Positions 30,054 through 38,739 of a stretch of 64,000 nucleotides of DNA are shown here, one piece after another. Under the pieces are notes generated by a model. That model did no database searches. It was not told the origin of the DNA and saw only the letters and a program-made list of their open reading frames with translations. Numbering within the stretch: position 1 is the stretch's first letter; each line of letters starts with the position of its first letter. This stretch comes from Flavobacterium zepuense (lineage in GTDB: Bacteria > Bacteroidota > Bacteroidia > Flavobacteriales > Flavobacteriaceae). The stretch covers positions 310,001 to 374,000 of the forward strand of contig NZ_VJVZ01000002.1 of the NCBI RefSeq assembly GCF_007097145.1, in the 5' to 3' direction. The position numbers and the translations under genes were made by a program.

Positions 30054-31370
30054 ATGAGTACTACAACTACGCCATTTGTGGCTTATAAGGTTAAAGATAT
30101 TTCGCTTGCGGAATGGGGACGAAAAGAAATAGGGCTTGCCGAAGCAGAAATGCCTGGCCTAATGGCACTTAGGGAAGAGTATGGCGCACAGCAACCTCTT
30201 AAAGGTGCGCGCATTGCAGGCTGCCTGCACATGACCATACAAACTGCGGTGCTTATAGAAACCCTTGTTGCCCTTGGCGCAGAGGTTACCTGGAGCTCTT
30301 GTAATATATTCTCTACTCAGGACCACGCTGCTGCTGCCATTGCTGCTGCCGGCATACAGGTTTATGCATGGAAAGGCCTTAACGAAGAGGAGTTTGACTG
30401 GTGTATTGAGCAAACGCTTTTCTTTGGCGAAGACCGCAAACCGCTTAACATGATCCTTGATGATGGTGGCGACCTTACCAACATGGTTTTTGACCGTTTC
30501 CCGGAGCTTGTTGCTGAAATTAAAGGACTTAGCGAAGAAACCACTACGGGTGTTCACCGCCTGTATGAAAGGATGAAGAATGGTACGCTGCTTATGCCGG
30601 CCATCAACGTTAACGACTCGGTTACTAAATCTAAATTTGATAATAAATACGGCTGTAAAGAGAGCGCTGTAGATGCGGTTCGCCGTGCTACCGACCTTAT
30701 GCTTGCCGGTAAACGCGTGATTGTGTGCGGTTATGGCGACGTAGGTAAAGGTACTGCTGCTTCATTTAGGGGTGCAGGATCTATAGTTACAGTTACCGAA
30801 ATCGACCCTATTTGTGCCCTACAGGCTGCAATGGACGGTTTTGAAGTGAAAAAGCTTGATACTGTGATAGCTACAGCCGATATCATTATTACCACTACCG
30901 GTAATAAAGACATTGTTGTGGGCCGCCACTTTGAGCAAATGAAAGATAAAACGGTTGTTTGTAACATCGGACACTTTGATAATGAGATAGATATGGCTTG
31001 GTTAAACAAAAACCACGGTGCCTCTAAAATTGAGATCAAACCACAGGTTGATAAGTATACCATTGCAGGTAAAGATATCCTTATCCTTGCCGAAGGCCGC
31101 CTTGTTAACCTTGGCTGTGCTACGGGCCACCCAAGCTTTGTAATGAGTAACTCCTTTACAAATCAGACACTTGCGCAATTAGAGCTATGGAATAACAGCG
31201 ATAAATACAACAACGAAGTGTACATGCTGCCTAAACATCTTGACGAAAAAGTGGCTTCTCTTCACCTTGCTAAGTTAGGTGTTGAACTTGAGACACTTAA
31301 CAACGAGCAGGCTGCTTATATTGGTGTAGCGGTTGAAGGTCCGTACAAACCGGAATATTACCGTTACTAA
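30054..31370 (+). CDS. ahcY: Adenosylhomocysteinase
   Basis: 438 residues. It hydrolyses S-adenosylhomocysteine to adenosine and homocysteine with bound NAD+, closing the methylation cycle. Signatures include [17 protein letters not shown], the NAD-binding [12 protein letters not shown], and the C-terminal PYKPEYYRY with the conserved Lys-Pro and Tyr residues. Length is normal for bacteria without the plant-type insert. Monocistronic with its own promoter; a terminator lies about 265 bases further on, after a dispersed repeat. Confidence 0.98.
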   Translation: MSTTTTPFVAYKVKDISLAEWGRKEIGLAEAEMPGLMALREEYGAQQPLKGARIAGCLHMTIQTAVLIETLVALGAEVTWSSCNIFSTQDHAAAAIAAAGIQVYAWKGLNEEEFDWCIEQTLFFGEDRKPLNMILDDGGDLTNMVFDRFPELVAEIKGLSEETTTGVHRLYERMKNGTLLMPAINVNDSVTKSKFDNKYGCKESAVDAVRRATDLMLAGKRVIVCGYGDVGKGTAASFRGAGSIVTVTEIDPICALQAAMDGFEVKKLDTVIATADIIITTTGNKDIVVGRHFEQMKDKTVVCNIGHFDNEIDMAWLNKNHGASKIEIKPQVDKYTIAGKDILILAEGRLVNLGCATGHPSFVMSNSFTNQTLAQLELWNNSDKYNNEVYMLPKHLDEKVASLHLAKLGVELETLNNEQAAYIGVAVEGPYKPEYYRY

Positions 31371-31633
31371 GATTAATTTCCGAGTAAAGAATTCAGAATT
31401 AAGAGTGAAAAAGCTTCAAAAAGTGCTTAATATTTCACTTTTGGATTTTGAAATGGCCTTTTTGAGTCGAAAATAGTACGATTTTAAGCCCAAAAAGGGC
31501 TAAAAAACGTTGATATTTCACTTTTGGATTTTGGATTAAGATTTCAGATTTTAGAATTCAGATTTTAGATTGGAATTTGTTTTCGTGATTTGATTTTTGA
31601 AATTTGTAATTTGTAATTTAAATTATATACATT
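31371..31633. repeat. Intergenic region with copy B of the dispersed two-box repeat
   Basis: No gene seen. A 37-base stretch at 31419-31455 is identical to the reverse complement of 17327-17363. A second box at 31513-31527 (ATATTTCACTTTTGG) follows with an 83-base offset, the same as in copy A. The remainder is AT-rich low-complexity sequence of ATTTTAGATT type. Confidence 0.75.
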
Positions 31634-31666
31634 CCCTCATGATTTTTCATGGGGGTTTTGTTTTTA
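31634..31666 (+). terminator. Intrinsic terminator upstream of aat
   Basis: CCCTCATG pairs with CATGGGGG (one G-T pair) around ATTTTT, followed by TTTTGTTTTT. It probably ends the long ahcY 3' region. Confidence 0.75.
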
Positions 31667-31724
31667 AAAAAGAACAGTATAATTTTGTTATGCCTGCATA
31701 CGTTATTATAAACAAAAGCATTTT

Positions 31725-32360
31725 ATGTATTTTTTATCGCGCGAACTTTTTTTCCCTCCCCTAAGGCATGCTTCACCCGAAGGCATCATTGCCATAGGAG
31801 GCGACCTTTCGCCCGAGCGGTTAATGCTGGCCTACCGCAGCGGCATCTTTCCGTGGTTTGAAGAAGACGAGCCCATACTGTGGTGGTGTCCGCCGGAACG
31901 CATGGTACTGCTCTTCCCGGAGCTTAAGGTATCTAAAAGCATGCGCAACATCCTTAATCGCAACATGTTTACCGTTACCTTTAACACCGCTTTTGCCGAT
32001 GTTATTGCCAACTGCCGTACTATTAAGCGCGACGGGCAAAACGGCACCTGGATAACCCCCGAAATGACCGAGGCTTACTGCAAACTGCACGCCCTGGGCC
32101 ATGCAAAATCGGTAGAAGTGTGGAAGGATGGCGAACTTGTGGGTGGTTTATACGGAATAGACCTGGGCCATATTTTTTGTGGAGAGAGCATGTTTTCTAA
32201 AGTCCCCAATGCAAGCAAAGTAGCGTTTATTGCCCTTGCTAAAAAACTGGAGAACGAAAATTACCGCCTATTAGACTGCCAGGTACATAACGACCACCTG
32301 GAGAGCCTTGGTGCCTGCGAAATTTTCAGGGAAGATTTTTTAGAGATACTTACGAGTTAA
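31725..32360 (+). CDS. aat: Leucyl/phenylalanyl-tRNA-protein transferase
   Basis: 211 residues. It adds Leu or Phe to N-terminal Lys/Arg of proteins, marking them for ClpS/ClpAP degradation. Family motifs: FPPLRHASPEGIIAIGGDL at the start, YRSGIFPWFEE, WWCPPERMVL, and YGIDLGHIFCGESMFS with the catalytic region. A TAATTTTG promoter element sits at 31680-31687. Length is somewhat shorter than the E. coli protein, as usual for this phylum. Confidence 0.97.
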   Translation: MYFLSRELFFPPLRHASPEGIIAIGGDLSPERLMLAYRSGIFPWFEEDEPILWWCPPERMVLLFPELKVSKSMRNILNRNMFTVTFNTAFADVIANCRTIKRDGQNGTWITPEMTEAYCKLHALGHAKSVEVWKDGELVGGLYGIDLGHIFCGESMFSKVPNASKVAFIALAKKLENENYRLLDCQVHNDHLESLGACEIFREDFLEILTS

Positions 32361-32419
32361 GATTTCAATTGACAATTTAAAGGTAAGCACTGCTAATAAC
32401 TCTGATTAGCCTACCGCAA

Positions 32420-33969
32420 TTATATTTCAGACGGAAATTCTTCCTCAACTAATTCGGCAAGTGTTGGCAACGCTTCTCCGTTCCTGATCTTATCTAAAAT
32501 CAATTGTGTTTCCCTATATTCCATTGCCTCGGGAGAAGTTGAAAATTCTGCTTTAAAGCCTAATTCTTTGATTTTGGCTTCAATTTCTTCTAAAGTGACC
32601 TTAAAAAATTCACGCCTGTAATTAAGCATGTTTACCTTCTTCTCAGAAAAAGCCTTATGAAGTTCATATTCTAATGTTCTGGCTTCATCAGAATAAATTA
32701 GCGCATGTACGTCAAATTTAAAAGGAACCGAAGCATCCCCTAATTCGCGTACACGGTCTAATGGCTCAAGCCTGCGGGTCATACCAATTTTGTATACATC
32801 TTCGCCAAATGAACCAATGTTAGAAATTATGTATACATGCCCTCTCTTAGTTTGCTGCGCCATAGACAAGGCTCGTTCTTTTCTCAACCTCGCTTCTTCC
32901 AGTTCAGCTTCCAACAGCGATATTTGTTCCTGTAGTTTAAATTGGGTTTCCGTATCTGCCAAACCAAGCTCTTTCTGTACTTTTTCTAATGCTTTCCTGT
33001 AAAGTGATTCTTCTTTTTCAGCCTCACGCTGAACTTTTTCAAACTCACGTCTTGCCTTTTCTTCCTCCCTCAGTTCCTCCTGTATCGCCCGCATTTCTTC
33101 TTTTTCCTGTTGCTTTTTTGCCTGATATTCATACTCCAATATAAGTTCTTTCAACTTAAGATTGTAATACTCGTGGCTTATAGAAATTGCATTGTTTTCG
33201 GCTAATTTATTTATCGCCTCAAATGACTTGCGTATACGCTCCTTTAGTTGGTTAACGTTGTTCCATTTAACTTTGGCTATTAACGAATCGCTTTCGCCAT
33301 TGAATGCCCGGAGTGTAAGCTTAATTAATCTTTTGGTAGAAGCAGTACCTTTTGCAACACTGCCGTCAATAGTCCAGTTAATACTGCATTTAGCCGCTGT
33401 TTCGGAGTAGAGCATATTCTTTTGCTTCTCACGTATCCTGCCTTGTTCTTCACGATACTCATCAGATTTTTCGAAATCGTAAATCGGCTCGTAAACCCCA
33501 AAGTCAATTAAGTCTAATTTATTTTCGTATACACTAATCTCATTGCGAAGTTTGGCATATGTTTCTTTTGAAGTAGAATACTTTGTTTTTAACTCCTGAT
33601 ACTGGCTTTGTAATTTATCAATATTATCCCGTTTTTCTTTTGAGGCAATTTCATAATCGCTTTTTATGGATTTAATTTTTTTATTTAAATCAGCTATTCA
33701 GTAAATCTGCCAATGGTCGATTCAAAATTATTGATCTGTAATTCTTTTTCATGAATCATAGAATCCAAAGCTATTTTACTCGACCGTATTTTTTCGTTTA
33801 ATGCTGCAATTTCGGTATATCTGCCAATAGTCGACTCGAAGTTATTAATTAACAATTCCTTTTCGCGAATTGCTGCATCCAGATCAATAATTGGCTTATA
33901 CTTTTCTAATAAAGATTCGAGTTCTTTTATTCGTTCTAATTCCTCCCTTTTAAAAAAATCCAGTGCCAT
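32420..33969 (-). pseudogene. DUF4041 protein with T5orf172/GIY-YIG domain, split by a frameshift
   Basis: Two frames make one gene. ATG 33969 starts MALDFFKREEL and reads through coiled-coil repeats (EKELLINNFESTIGRYTEIA, then EKELQINNFESTIGRFTE) to a TAG at 33694. A second frame, open from just after a TGA at 33698-33700, continues IADLNKKIKSIKSDY, then the DUF4041 core (LDLIDFGVYEPIYDF), another coiled coil, and a C-terminal T5orf172/Mug113 GIY-YIG nuclease-like domain (GHVYIISN, then KIGMTRR) to 32420. Restoring one base near 33697 would join FTE to IADLN and give about 516 residues. DUF4041-GIY-YIG proteins occur in phages and bacterial accessory regions. It is either a recent pseudogene, a sequencing error, or slippage. 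Confidence 0.85.
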
Positions 33970-34043
33970 AATTATATTGGTTAGTTGCACAAACCTAAAT
34001 AATAAATTTATAAATACTTTACGGAAATCCTCATTATCACAAA

Positions 34044-34080
34044 ATAAAAAAAGCCGCTTCAACCACAGTTGAAACGGCTT
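34044..34080 (-). terminator. Terminator of the AraC-type gene
   Basis: AAGCCGTTTCAAC pairs with GTTGAAGCGGCTT (one mismatch) around TGTG, followed on the minus strand by a T7 run. It lies about 27 bases after the AraC stop. Confidence 0.9.
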
Positions 34081-34106
34081 CTCATCATTATAAAGAACTG
34101 TAAACA

Positions 34107-35003
34107 TTAATTTAAAAACTGCTTGCGGAACTCCACCGGGCTTAAGCCCGTTTCTTTTTTAAAGAGGCGGCTAAAGTAGGGCGGATTTTCAAAACCCAGC
34201 AGGTAGGCAGTTTCAGCCACTGTTTTTTCTGATGCCTGCAATAGGTTCTTGGCCTCACCTATAAGGAAGATATGGATGAGCTCCAGAGCCGTTTTGCCGG
34301 TTTCCTGGCGCAGCAGGTCGCTTAAATAGCGTGGGGAGGTGTTAAGCTGCTCTGCCATACTTTTTACGTTAGGCAGGCCGTTATCTTTAAGGCGGCCATC
34401 ATCAAAATAAGCGCCCAAAAGGTTGTTGAACTTAGACACCGTTTTACCCGAAACCTCTTTACGGTTAATAAACTGGCGCTTGTAAAAGCGCTGTGAATAT
34501 TTAAGGAGGCTATCTATATGTGTTAGTATAATTTCGCGGCTGTACTCATCCTGGTTATCATAATACTCGCCTTCTATTTTACGGTAAAGTTCCCATATAA
34601 CAGCCTCTTCTTTTGGCGAAAGGTGCAGGGCCTCATTGGTTTCGTAGTCAAAAAAGCCATACTTTTTAATATCGCCATGCAGCATGTGCCCGTTAAGGTA
34701 ATCTTCATGAATGTAAATAAGAAAACCATCTTCTTCCAGCTCTAAATCGCGTATCTCTATCACCTGCCTTGGCTTAAGGAACATGAGCGACCCATTAGCA
34801 TGATCGTAAACGGTGCGCCCGTAGCGTATAACCCCCGACTTCATTTTTTTAAAGCCAACGGTATAGAAGTCGCCAGTAAATTCACCCTCGCCTACACTGC
34901 ACGCGCTAAGCTTTTGGCACCTTATGAGTCCTAACAATGGATTCTCCGGCGGCGGAAAGCCCACAGCGCGGCACAATTCGCTTATACTTTTGTAATGTTT
35001 CAT
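34107..35003 (-). CDS. AraC family transcriptional regulator
   Basis: 298 residues from ATG 35003; a TTG two codons earlier is possible but less likely. The N-terminal half is a cupin-like sensing domain (GVIRYGRTVYDHANGSLMFL). The C-terminal 100 residues form the two helix-turn-helix motifs (LSDLLRQETGKTALELI and ETAYLLGFENPPYFSRLFKK). It follows an SDR gene after a 76-base gap that holds a 16-bp palindrome identical to those next to the TetR gene at the window end, so its expression may be under that TetR protein. The SDR is a likely target or operon partner. Confidence 0.94.
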   Translation of the reverse strand: MKHYKSISELCRAVGFPPPENPLLGLIRCQKLSACSVGEGEFTGDFYTVGFKKMKSGVIRYGRTVYDHANGSLMFLKPRQVIEIRDLELEEDGFLIYIHEDYLNGHMLHGDIKKYGFFDYETNEALHLSPKEEAVIWELYRKIEGEYYDNQDEYSREIILTHIDSLLKYSQRFYKRQFINRKEVSGKTVSKFNNLLGAYFDDGRLKDNGLPNVKSMAEQLNTSPRYLSDLLRQETGKTALELIHIFLIGEAKNLLQASEKTVAETAYLLGFENPPYFSRLFKKETGLSPVEFRKQFLN

Positions 35004-35060
35004 TGTCAATACTGTTTATATACCCCCGCAAAAAGCAGCACTGTAAAGATATAAAATTAA

Positions 35061-35076
35061 TATACCAATCGGTATA
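35061..35076. promoter_or_regulatory. TetR-type operator palindrome before the AraC gene
   Basis: TATACCAATCGGTATA, between the SDR stop and the AraC start. The same 16-mer, plus 7 more identical bases on its right, occurs at 63492-63507, and close copies occur at 63365 and 63414. Confidence 0.65.
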
Positions 35077-35079
35077 TTT

Positions 35080-35901
35080 TTAGTTGCCGTGTGCCGCAAC
35101 TGCTACATCATTCCACTCTTCCCATTGGGCTATACGTTCCTGGTATACGTTTTTAGCCCAAGGCAATGTATGCTTGCCAAGGAACAGGCGAAGCGGAGGG
35201 TTTTTACTATCAACTAATTGAAGCACCGCAGCCGATGTAGCTTCCGGGTCGCCAAAAAAGCCTTCCTGGCTACCGGCTTCGGCAAACGATTCGCGTATGC
35301 TGCCATAAATCTCCATAGGTTCGCTTTGCACCGCACTGGCACCACCCCAATCTGTACTAAAACCGTTAGGCTCTATAAGCGATACGTTAATGCCAAACTG
35401 TTTAACCTCCTGCGCAAGGGTGTCGCTAAGGCCTTCCACAGCAAATTTAGAGGCGTTATACAGCCCCAGCAGCGGCAGGGTTACAATACCAAGCACGCTT
35501 GATACCTGTATGATGTGCCCGTACCCCTGTGCCCTGAAAACAGGCAGTGCAGCCTGTGTTACCCACAGCAGGCCAAACACGTTGGTTTCAATTTGCTGGC
35601 GTGCCTGCTCCTCGGTAGTTTCTTCTATAGTGCCAAACAATCCGTAACCGGCGTTGTTTATTACTACATCCAACCCGCCAAAATGGTCGGCGGCATTTTT
35701 AACCGCAGCAAAGGCATCGGCACGGTTGTTAACATCAAGTTTAATGGGTAGTACAGCATCGCCGTAAGTAGCTACAAGGTCGGCCAGGTCGGCAGTATTA
35801 CGGGCAGTGGCAGCAACTCTATCGCCACGTTTTAAAAAGGCTTCGGCCCAAAGTTTACCAAACCCACGAGATGCTCCTGTTATAAAAATTGTTTTTGACA
35901 T
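35080..35901 (-). CDS. SDR family oxidoreductase
   Basis: 273 residues, classical short-chain dehydrogenase. Cofactor motif TGASRGFG (residues 7-14), NNAGYG (about 86-91) and the catalytic YNASK (Tyr and Lys at about 153-157) with an upstream Ser in VSSVLG. An Arg after the glycine motif and the ATARN segment suggest NADP(H). Substrate unknown. It precedes the AraC-type regulator on the same strand, a common pairing for inducible detoxification or catabolic reductases. Confidence 0.93.
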   Translation of the reverse strand: MSKTIFITGASRGFGKLWAEAFLKRGDRVAATARNTADLADLVATYGDAVLPIKLDVNNRADAFAAVKNAADHFGGLDVVINNAGYGLFGTIEETTEEQARQQIETNVFGLLWVTQAALPVFRAQGYGHIIQVSSVLGIVTLPLLGLYNASKFAVEGLSDTLAQEVKQFGINVSLIEPNGFSTDWGGASAVQSEPMEIYGSIRESFAEAGSQEGFFGDPEATSAAVLQLVDSKNPPLRLFLGKHTLPWAKNVYQERIAQWEEWNDVAVAAHGN

Positions 35902-36232
35902 GATTTTGTTTCTTTAAGATTATGATACAAAGTTATGCCCACGGTGCCCGTGCCGACTTATACAAACGAGCGGAAAGATGATACAGATTACCGTTTGAAA
36001 TGACAATAAAGGTAATTTGGTGATTTGGTAATTTGGTGATTTGATTTGTGAAAATTTGTGCTAATTCGTGTCAAAAAAAATTGCGATAATCCCGACAAGA
36101 ATTACACTAATTTGCACAGATTAAATTAGATACATAATCTTGGTAAATTTGCGCAATTTGTGAAAATTCGTGTCTAAAAACTTTATGATTTGCTTTACAT
36201 AACCATTTTTCTTATGCAAAAATATCAATAAA
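35902..36232. repeat. Intergenic region with short tandem and dispersed repeats
   Basis: No gene seen. A 16-bp unit GGTAATTTGGTGATTT is repeated exactly twice (36011-36042). Two copies of TTTGTGAAAATT followed by CGTGTC occur at about 36046-36070 and 36158-36175. These TTCGTGTC-type strings are the sort of short repeats scattered between genes of flavobacteria. Confidence 0.6.
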
Positions 36233-36233
36233 C

Positions 36234-36268
36234 AAAAAAACCGCCCCTACATCAGCAGGGGCGGTTTA
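36234..36268 (-). terminator. Terminator of the RNase G gene
   Basis: AACCGCCCCT pairs with AGGGGCGGTT around an 8-base loop, with a T run following on the minus strand. Confidence 0.93.
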
Positions 36269-36271
36269 GTG

Positions 36272-37825
36272 TTATTCTGCGATAGCGTTTCCTTTGCTAT
36301 CAAAAAAGTGGTATTCTAAATACGTGTAAGCGTCACGTGGTATAACTTTTATCCATTTTTTGTGCTCTAAATACCATTTAGTGCGTATGGATGGGAAACC
36401 TTTGGTAAGGTATGCGGCAACAAAAGGGTGTGCATTAATCACTACTTTTTTGTGGCCTTTTAATCGTTCCAGGTCGGCCGAAATACGGTCTATCACCAAA
36501 ATCGGGGCTTCTATCTCCTGATTTTCGTTGTTGGGGTCTTCTTCCCTCGTTTTGATGTTAACCTCTGGCCTAACTCTTTGCCGCGTAATTTGCACTAAGC
36601 CAAATTTACTCGGTGGCAGGATCTTGTGTTTAGCTTTATCGTCGCTCATTTCTTCTCTAAGGAAGTCGTAGAGCTTTTTCCTATTGTCGGGGTTAGACAT
36701 GTCTATAAAATCCACAACAATAATCCCTCCCATATCCCTTAATCGCAGCTGGCGCGCAATCTCTGCGGCAGCTATAAGGTTAACTTCAAGGGCGGTATCT
36801 TCTTGGCTAAGGGCCTTGTTAGAGCGGTTGCCACTGTTAACGTCTATAACGTGCAATGCCTCTGTATGCTCTATAATTAAATAGGCGCCTTTGCTCATAG
36901 ATACCGTTTTGCCAAAAGAGGTTTTAATTTGCCGCTCTATGTTGTATTTTTCAAATAGAGGCAGCTCCCTGCTTTGGTAATGTTTTACGATATTCGCTTT
37001 TTGGGGAGCTATCTCCTGCAGATAGTCCTTTGTTGCATAAAATAAGTCTTCGTCATCTACATAAATCCCGGTAAAAGTGTCGTTAAACACATCGCGGAGG
37101 ATAGATGAAACCTTATTTACTTCGCCCAGCACTTTACTTGGGTGATGGGCACTGGGAATCCTCTTGCACATGCCTGTCCATTTGTCCAGCAGGTTTTGTA
37201 GGTCTTTATCCAGTTCTGCTACTTTTTTCCCTTCGGCTACCGTTCTTACGATAACGCCAAAACCTTTAGGCCTTATAGATTGTACGAGGCGTTTAAGGCG
37301 GTCTTTTTCTTCTTTAGAATCTATTTTTTGAGAAATAGAAATCCTGTCGCTAAAAGGCACCAGCACCACATAACGGCCAGCCATGCTAAGCTCACTGCTT
37401 ATCCTTGGGCCTTTGGTACTAATAGGCTCTTTTACAACCTGAACTAAAATAGACTGGTTAGAGCTAAGCACATCGGCTATGGCACCATCTTTATCTATTT
37501 CTTTTTCAAAAGGGAAACTTTTTAGGGTGTAGTCTTTTAATTTACCTGCGCTTACAAGTTTAATGAATTTCATCATGGATGGCAGGTTAGGCCCTAAATC
37601 GTGGTAATGCAAAAAGGCATCTTTCTCAAAGCCTACATTTACAAACGCGGCGTTTAAGCCGGCCACTGGCTTACGGATCTTAGCAATAAAAATATCGCCT
37701 ACCGCAAACAGGTTCTTGTCTTCCTTTTCCTTGTGTAATTCTATTAGTTTTCCATCTTTTAATAAGGCAAAATCTACGGCTTCAGAACCAGATCGAATAA
37801 TTAATTCCTTGTTCACACTGTACAT
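36272..37825 (-). CDS. rng: Ribonuclease G (Rne/Rng family)
   Basis: 517 residues. An N-terminal S1-like RNA-binding domain (FAVGDIFIAKIRKPVAGLNAAFVNVG) is followed by the 5' sensor and DNase I-like catalytic domain with the metal-binding aspartates in IDVNSGNRS and VDFIDM. It cuts single-stranded RNA in rRNA and mRNA maturation. The CPxC zinc-link that dimerises E. coli RNase E/G is absent: after GLVQITRQRVRP the sequence reads through to IEAPILVIDRI without cysteines. Own terminator follows; HU and a tiny basic protein gene lie upstream. Confidence 0.95.
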   Translation of the reverse strand: MYSVNKELIIRSGSEAVDFALLKDGKLIELHKEKEDKNLFAVGDIFIAKIRKPVAGLNAAFVNVGFEKDAFLHYHDLGPNLPSMMKFIKLVSAGKLKDYTLKSFPFEKEIDKDGAIADVLSSNQSILVQVVKEPISTKGPRISSELSMAGRYVVLVPFSDRISISQKIDSKEEKDRLKRLVQSIRPKGFGVIVRTVAEGKKVAELDKDLQNLLDKWTGMCKRIPSAHHPSKVLGEVNKVSSILRDVFNDTFTGIYVDDEDLFYATKDYLQEIAPQKANIVKHYQSRELPLFEKYNIERQIKTSFGKTVSMSKGAYLIIEHTEALHVIDVNSGNRSNKALSQEDTALEVNLIAAAEIARQLRLRDMGGIIVVDFIDMSNPDNRKKLYDFLREEMSDDKAKHKILPPSKFGLVQITRQRVRPEVNIKTREEDPNNENQEIEAPILVIDRISADLERLKGHKKVVINAHPFVAAYLTKGFPSIRTKWYLEHKKWIKVIPRDAYTYLEYHFFDSKGNAIAE

Positions 37826-38170
37826 TTTTATCCGTACAAGTTTTAAGCTTACAGTTTATGGTTTACAGTTTAAAGGCAGCACCTTTAACTGTTAACTGAC
37901 AACTGACAACCGTTAACTAAAATACAGATGGATTAAACAATAATTTACAGGTATTGTTGTACCCGGAGAGAGCAGTTGTCGGTAACAGTTTTCAGGAGGC
38001 ACTGCCAAATCTGAAATCTAAAATCTGCAATCTGCAATCTTTCTTTCAATGAACTTAATTTTGAGATAGTTAGACTAAAGATAATAGATTAAAGGCTACA
38101 GTAATGTGTCTCTCGTCTATTATCTTATGTCTTTCAGTCTCTTTTAAAAACTTTTTCCTAAAAAAAGAAA
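37826..38170. other. Intergenic region without a recognisable gene
   Basis: This gap before the RNase G gene has short repeated words: ACAGTTTA and AACTGTTAACTGACAACTGA near 37855-37920, and AATCTGCA twice near 38020-38040. I see no open frame with coding character. The RNase G promoter probably lies close to 37830-37880, but no perfect -7 element is evident. Confidence 0.5.
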
Positions 38171-38190
38171 AAAGTAGTTTGCACTACTTT
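38170..38190 (-). terminator. Terminator overlapping the tiny basic gene
   Basis: AAGTAGT pairs with ACTACTT around GCAA, followed on the minus strand by TTTTCTTTTTTT. The TAG stop codon of the 30-residue gene lies inside the stem. Confidence 0.7.
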
Positions 38191-38276
38191 TTCTTTTTGT
38201 GACGGTTAGCTCTCGCTCTCTTTTTACGTTTGTGAGTAGCTACCTTATGTCTTTTTCTTTTTTTACCACTTGGCAT
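38184..38276 (-). CDS. Tiny highly basic protein, 30 residues, ribosomal-protein-like
   Basis: The frame reads MPSGKKRKRHKVATHKRKKR and then ARANRHKKKK, 30 residues of which 19 are Lys, Arg or His. A nearly identical short protein is present across Bacteroidota next to HU or RNase G genes, and the composition fits a small ribosomal or RNA-binding protein (compare THX or the bS22/COX24-like peptides). Exact family membership is my inference. It is 32 bases downstream of the HU gene, on the same strand, with a terminator overlapping its end. Confidence 0.75.
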   Translation of the reverse strand: MPSGKKRKRHKVATHKRKKRARANRHKKKK

Positions 38277-38308
38277 AACATGTAAAGGGTTTGGTGGTTA
38301 ATAATTAA

Positions 38309-38605
38309 TTAGTTTGCTTTTACTTCGGTGTTTGTTTTTACACCGTCAACAAATATTTTTGCTGGCTTAAATGCCGGAATGTTGTGCGCAGGTATTTTAA
38401 TTGTGGTATTTTTGGAAATATTCCTTCCAGTTTTTTCAGCACGTGTTTTAATGATAAAACTTCCGAAACCTCTTAGGTATACGTTATCTCCGGTTTCAAG
38501 TGATGTCTTTACTTCTTCCATAAAAGACTCAACTGTTGCTTGTACATCTCCTTTTTCTAGTCCAAGTTTCTCCGAAATTTTCGCTACGATGTCTGCTTTC
38601 GTCAT
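38309..38605 (-). CDS. HU family DNA-binding protein
   Basis: 98 residues. Starts MTKADIVAKISEKLGLEKGDV and has the DNA-binding arm region GFGSFIIKTRAEKTGRNISKNTTI, with P-A-F-KP at the tip side. HU dimers bend and compact DNA. I chose the internal ATG at 38605, which is the family start; the longer frame to 38707 would cross the promoter. It is transcribed with the tiny basic gene and probably the RNase G gene beyond. Confidence 0.97.
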   Translation of the reverse strand: MTKADIVAKISEKLGLEKGDVQATVESFMEEVKTSLETGDNVYLRGFGSFIIKTRAEKTGRNISKNTTIKIPAHNIPAFKPAKIFVDGVKTNTEVKAN

Positions 38606-38647
38606 TTTCTTTCTAAATTTATTATTGTGTGTATTTTTTTTGAGTGC

Positions 38648-38656
38648 GCAAATATA
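38648..38656 (-). promoter_or_regulatory. HU gene promoter -7 element
   Basis: The minus strand reads TATATTTGC, a perfect match, 43 bases upstream of the HU ATG. Confidence 0.55.
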
Positions 38657-38714
38657 AGAATTAAAAAAACAATAATTCAAGGTTAATGCATTAAAATTTA
38701 ATAACATAAACTTT

Positions 38715-38723
38715 TACTTTTGC
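38715..38723 (+). promoter_or_regulatory. mutY promoter -7 element
   Basis: TACTTTTGC is a perfect TAnnTTTGY, 16 bases before the mutY ATG. It diverges from the HU promoter about 60 bases away. Confidence 0.6.
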
Positions 38724-38739
38724 AAACCCTACCTTAATC

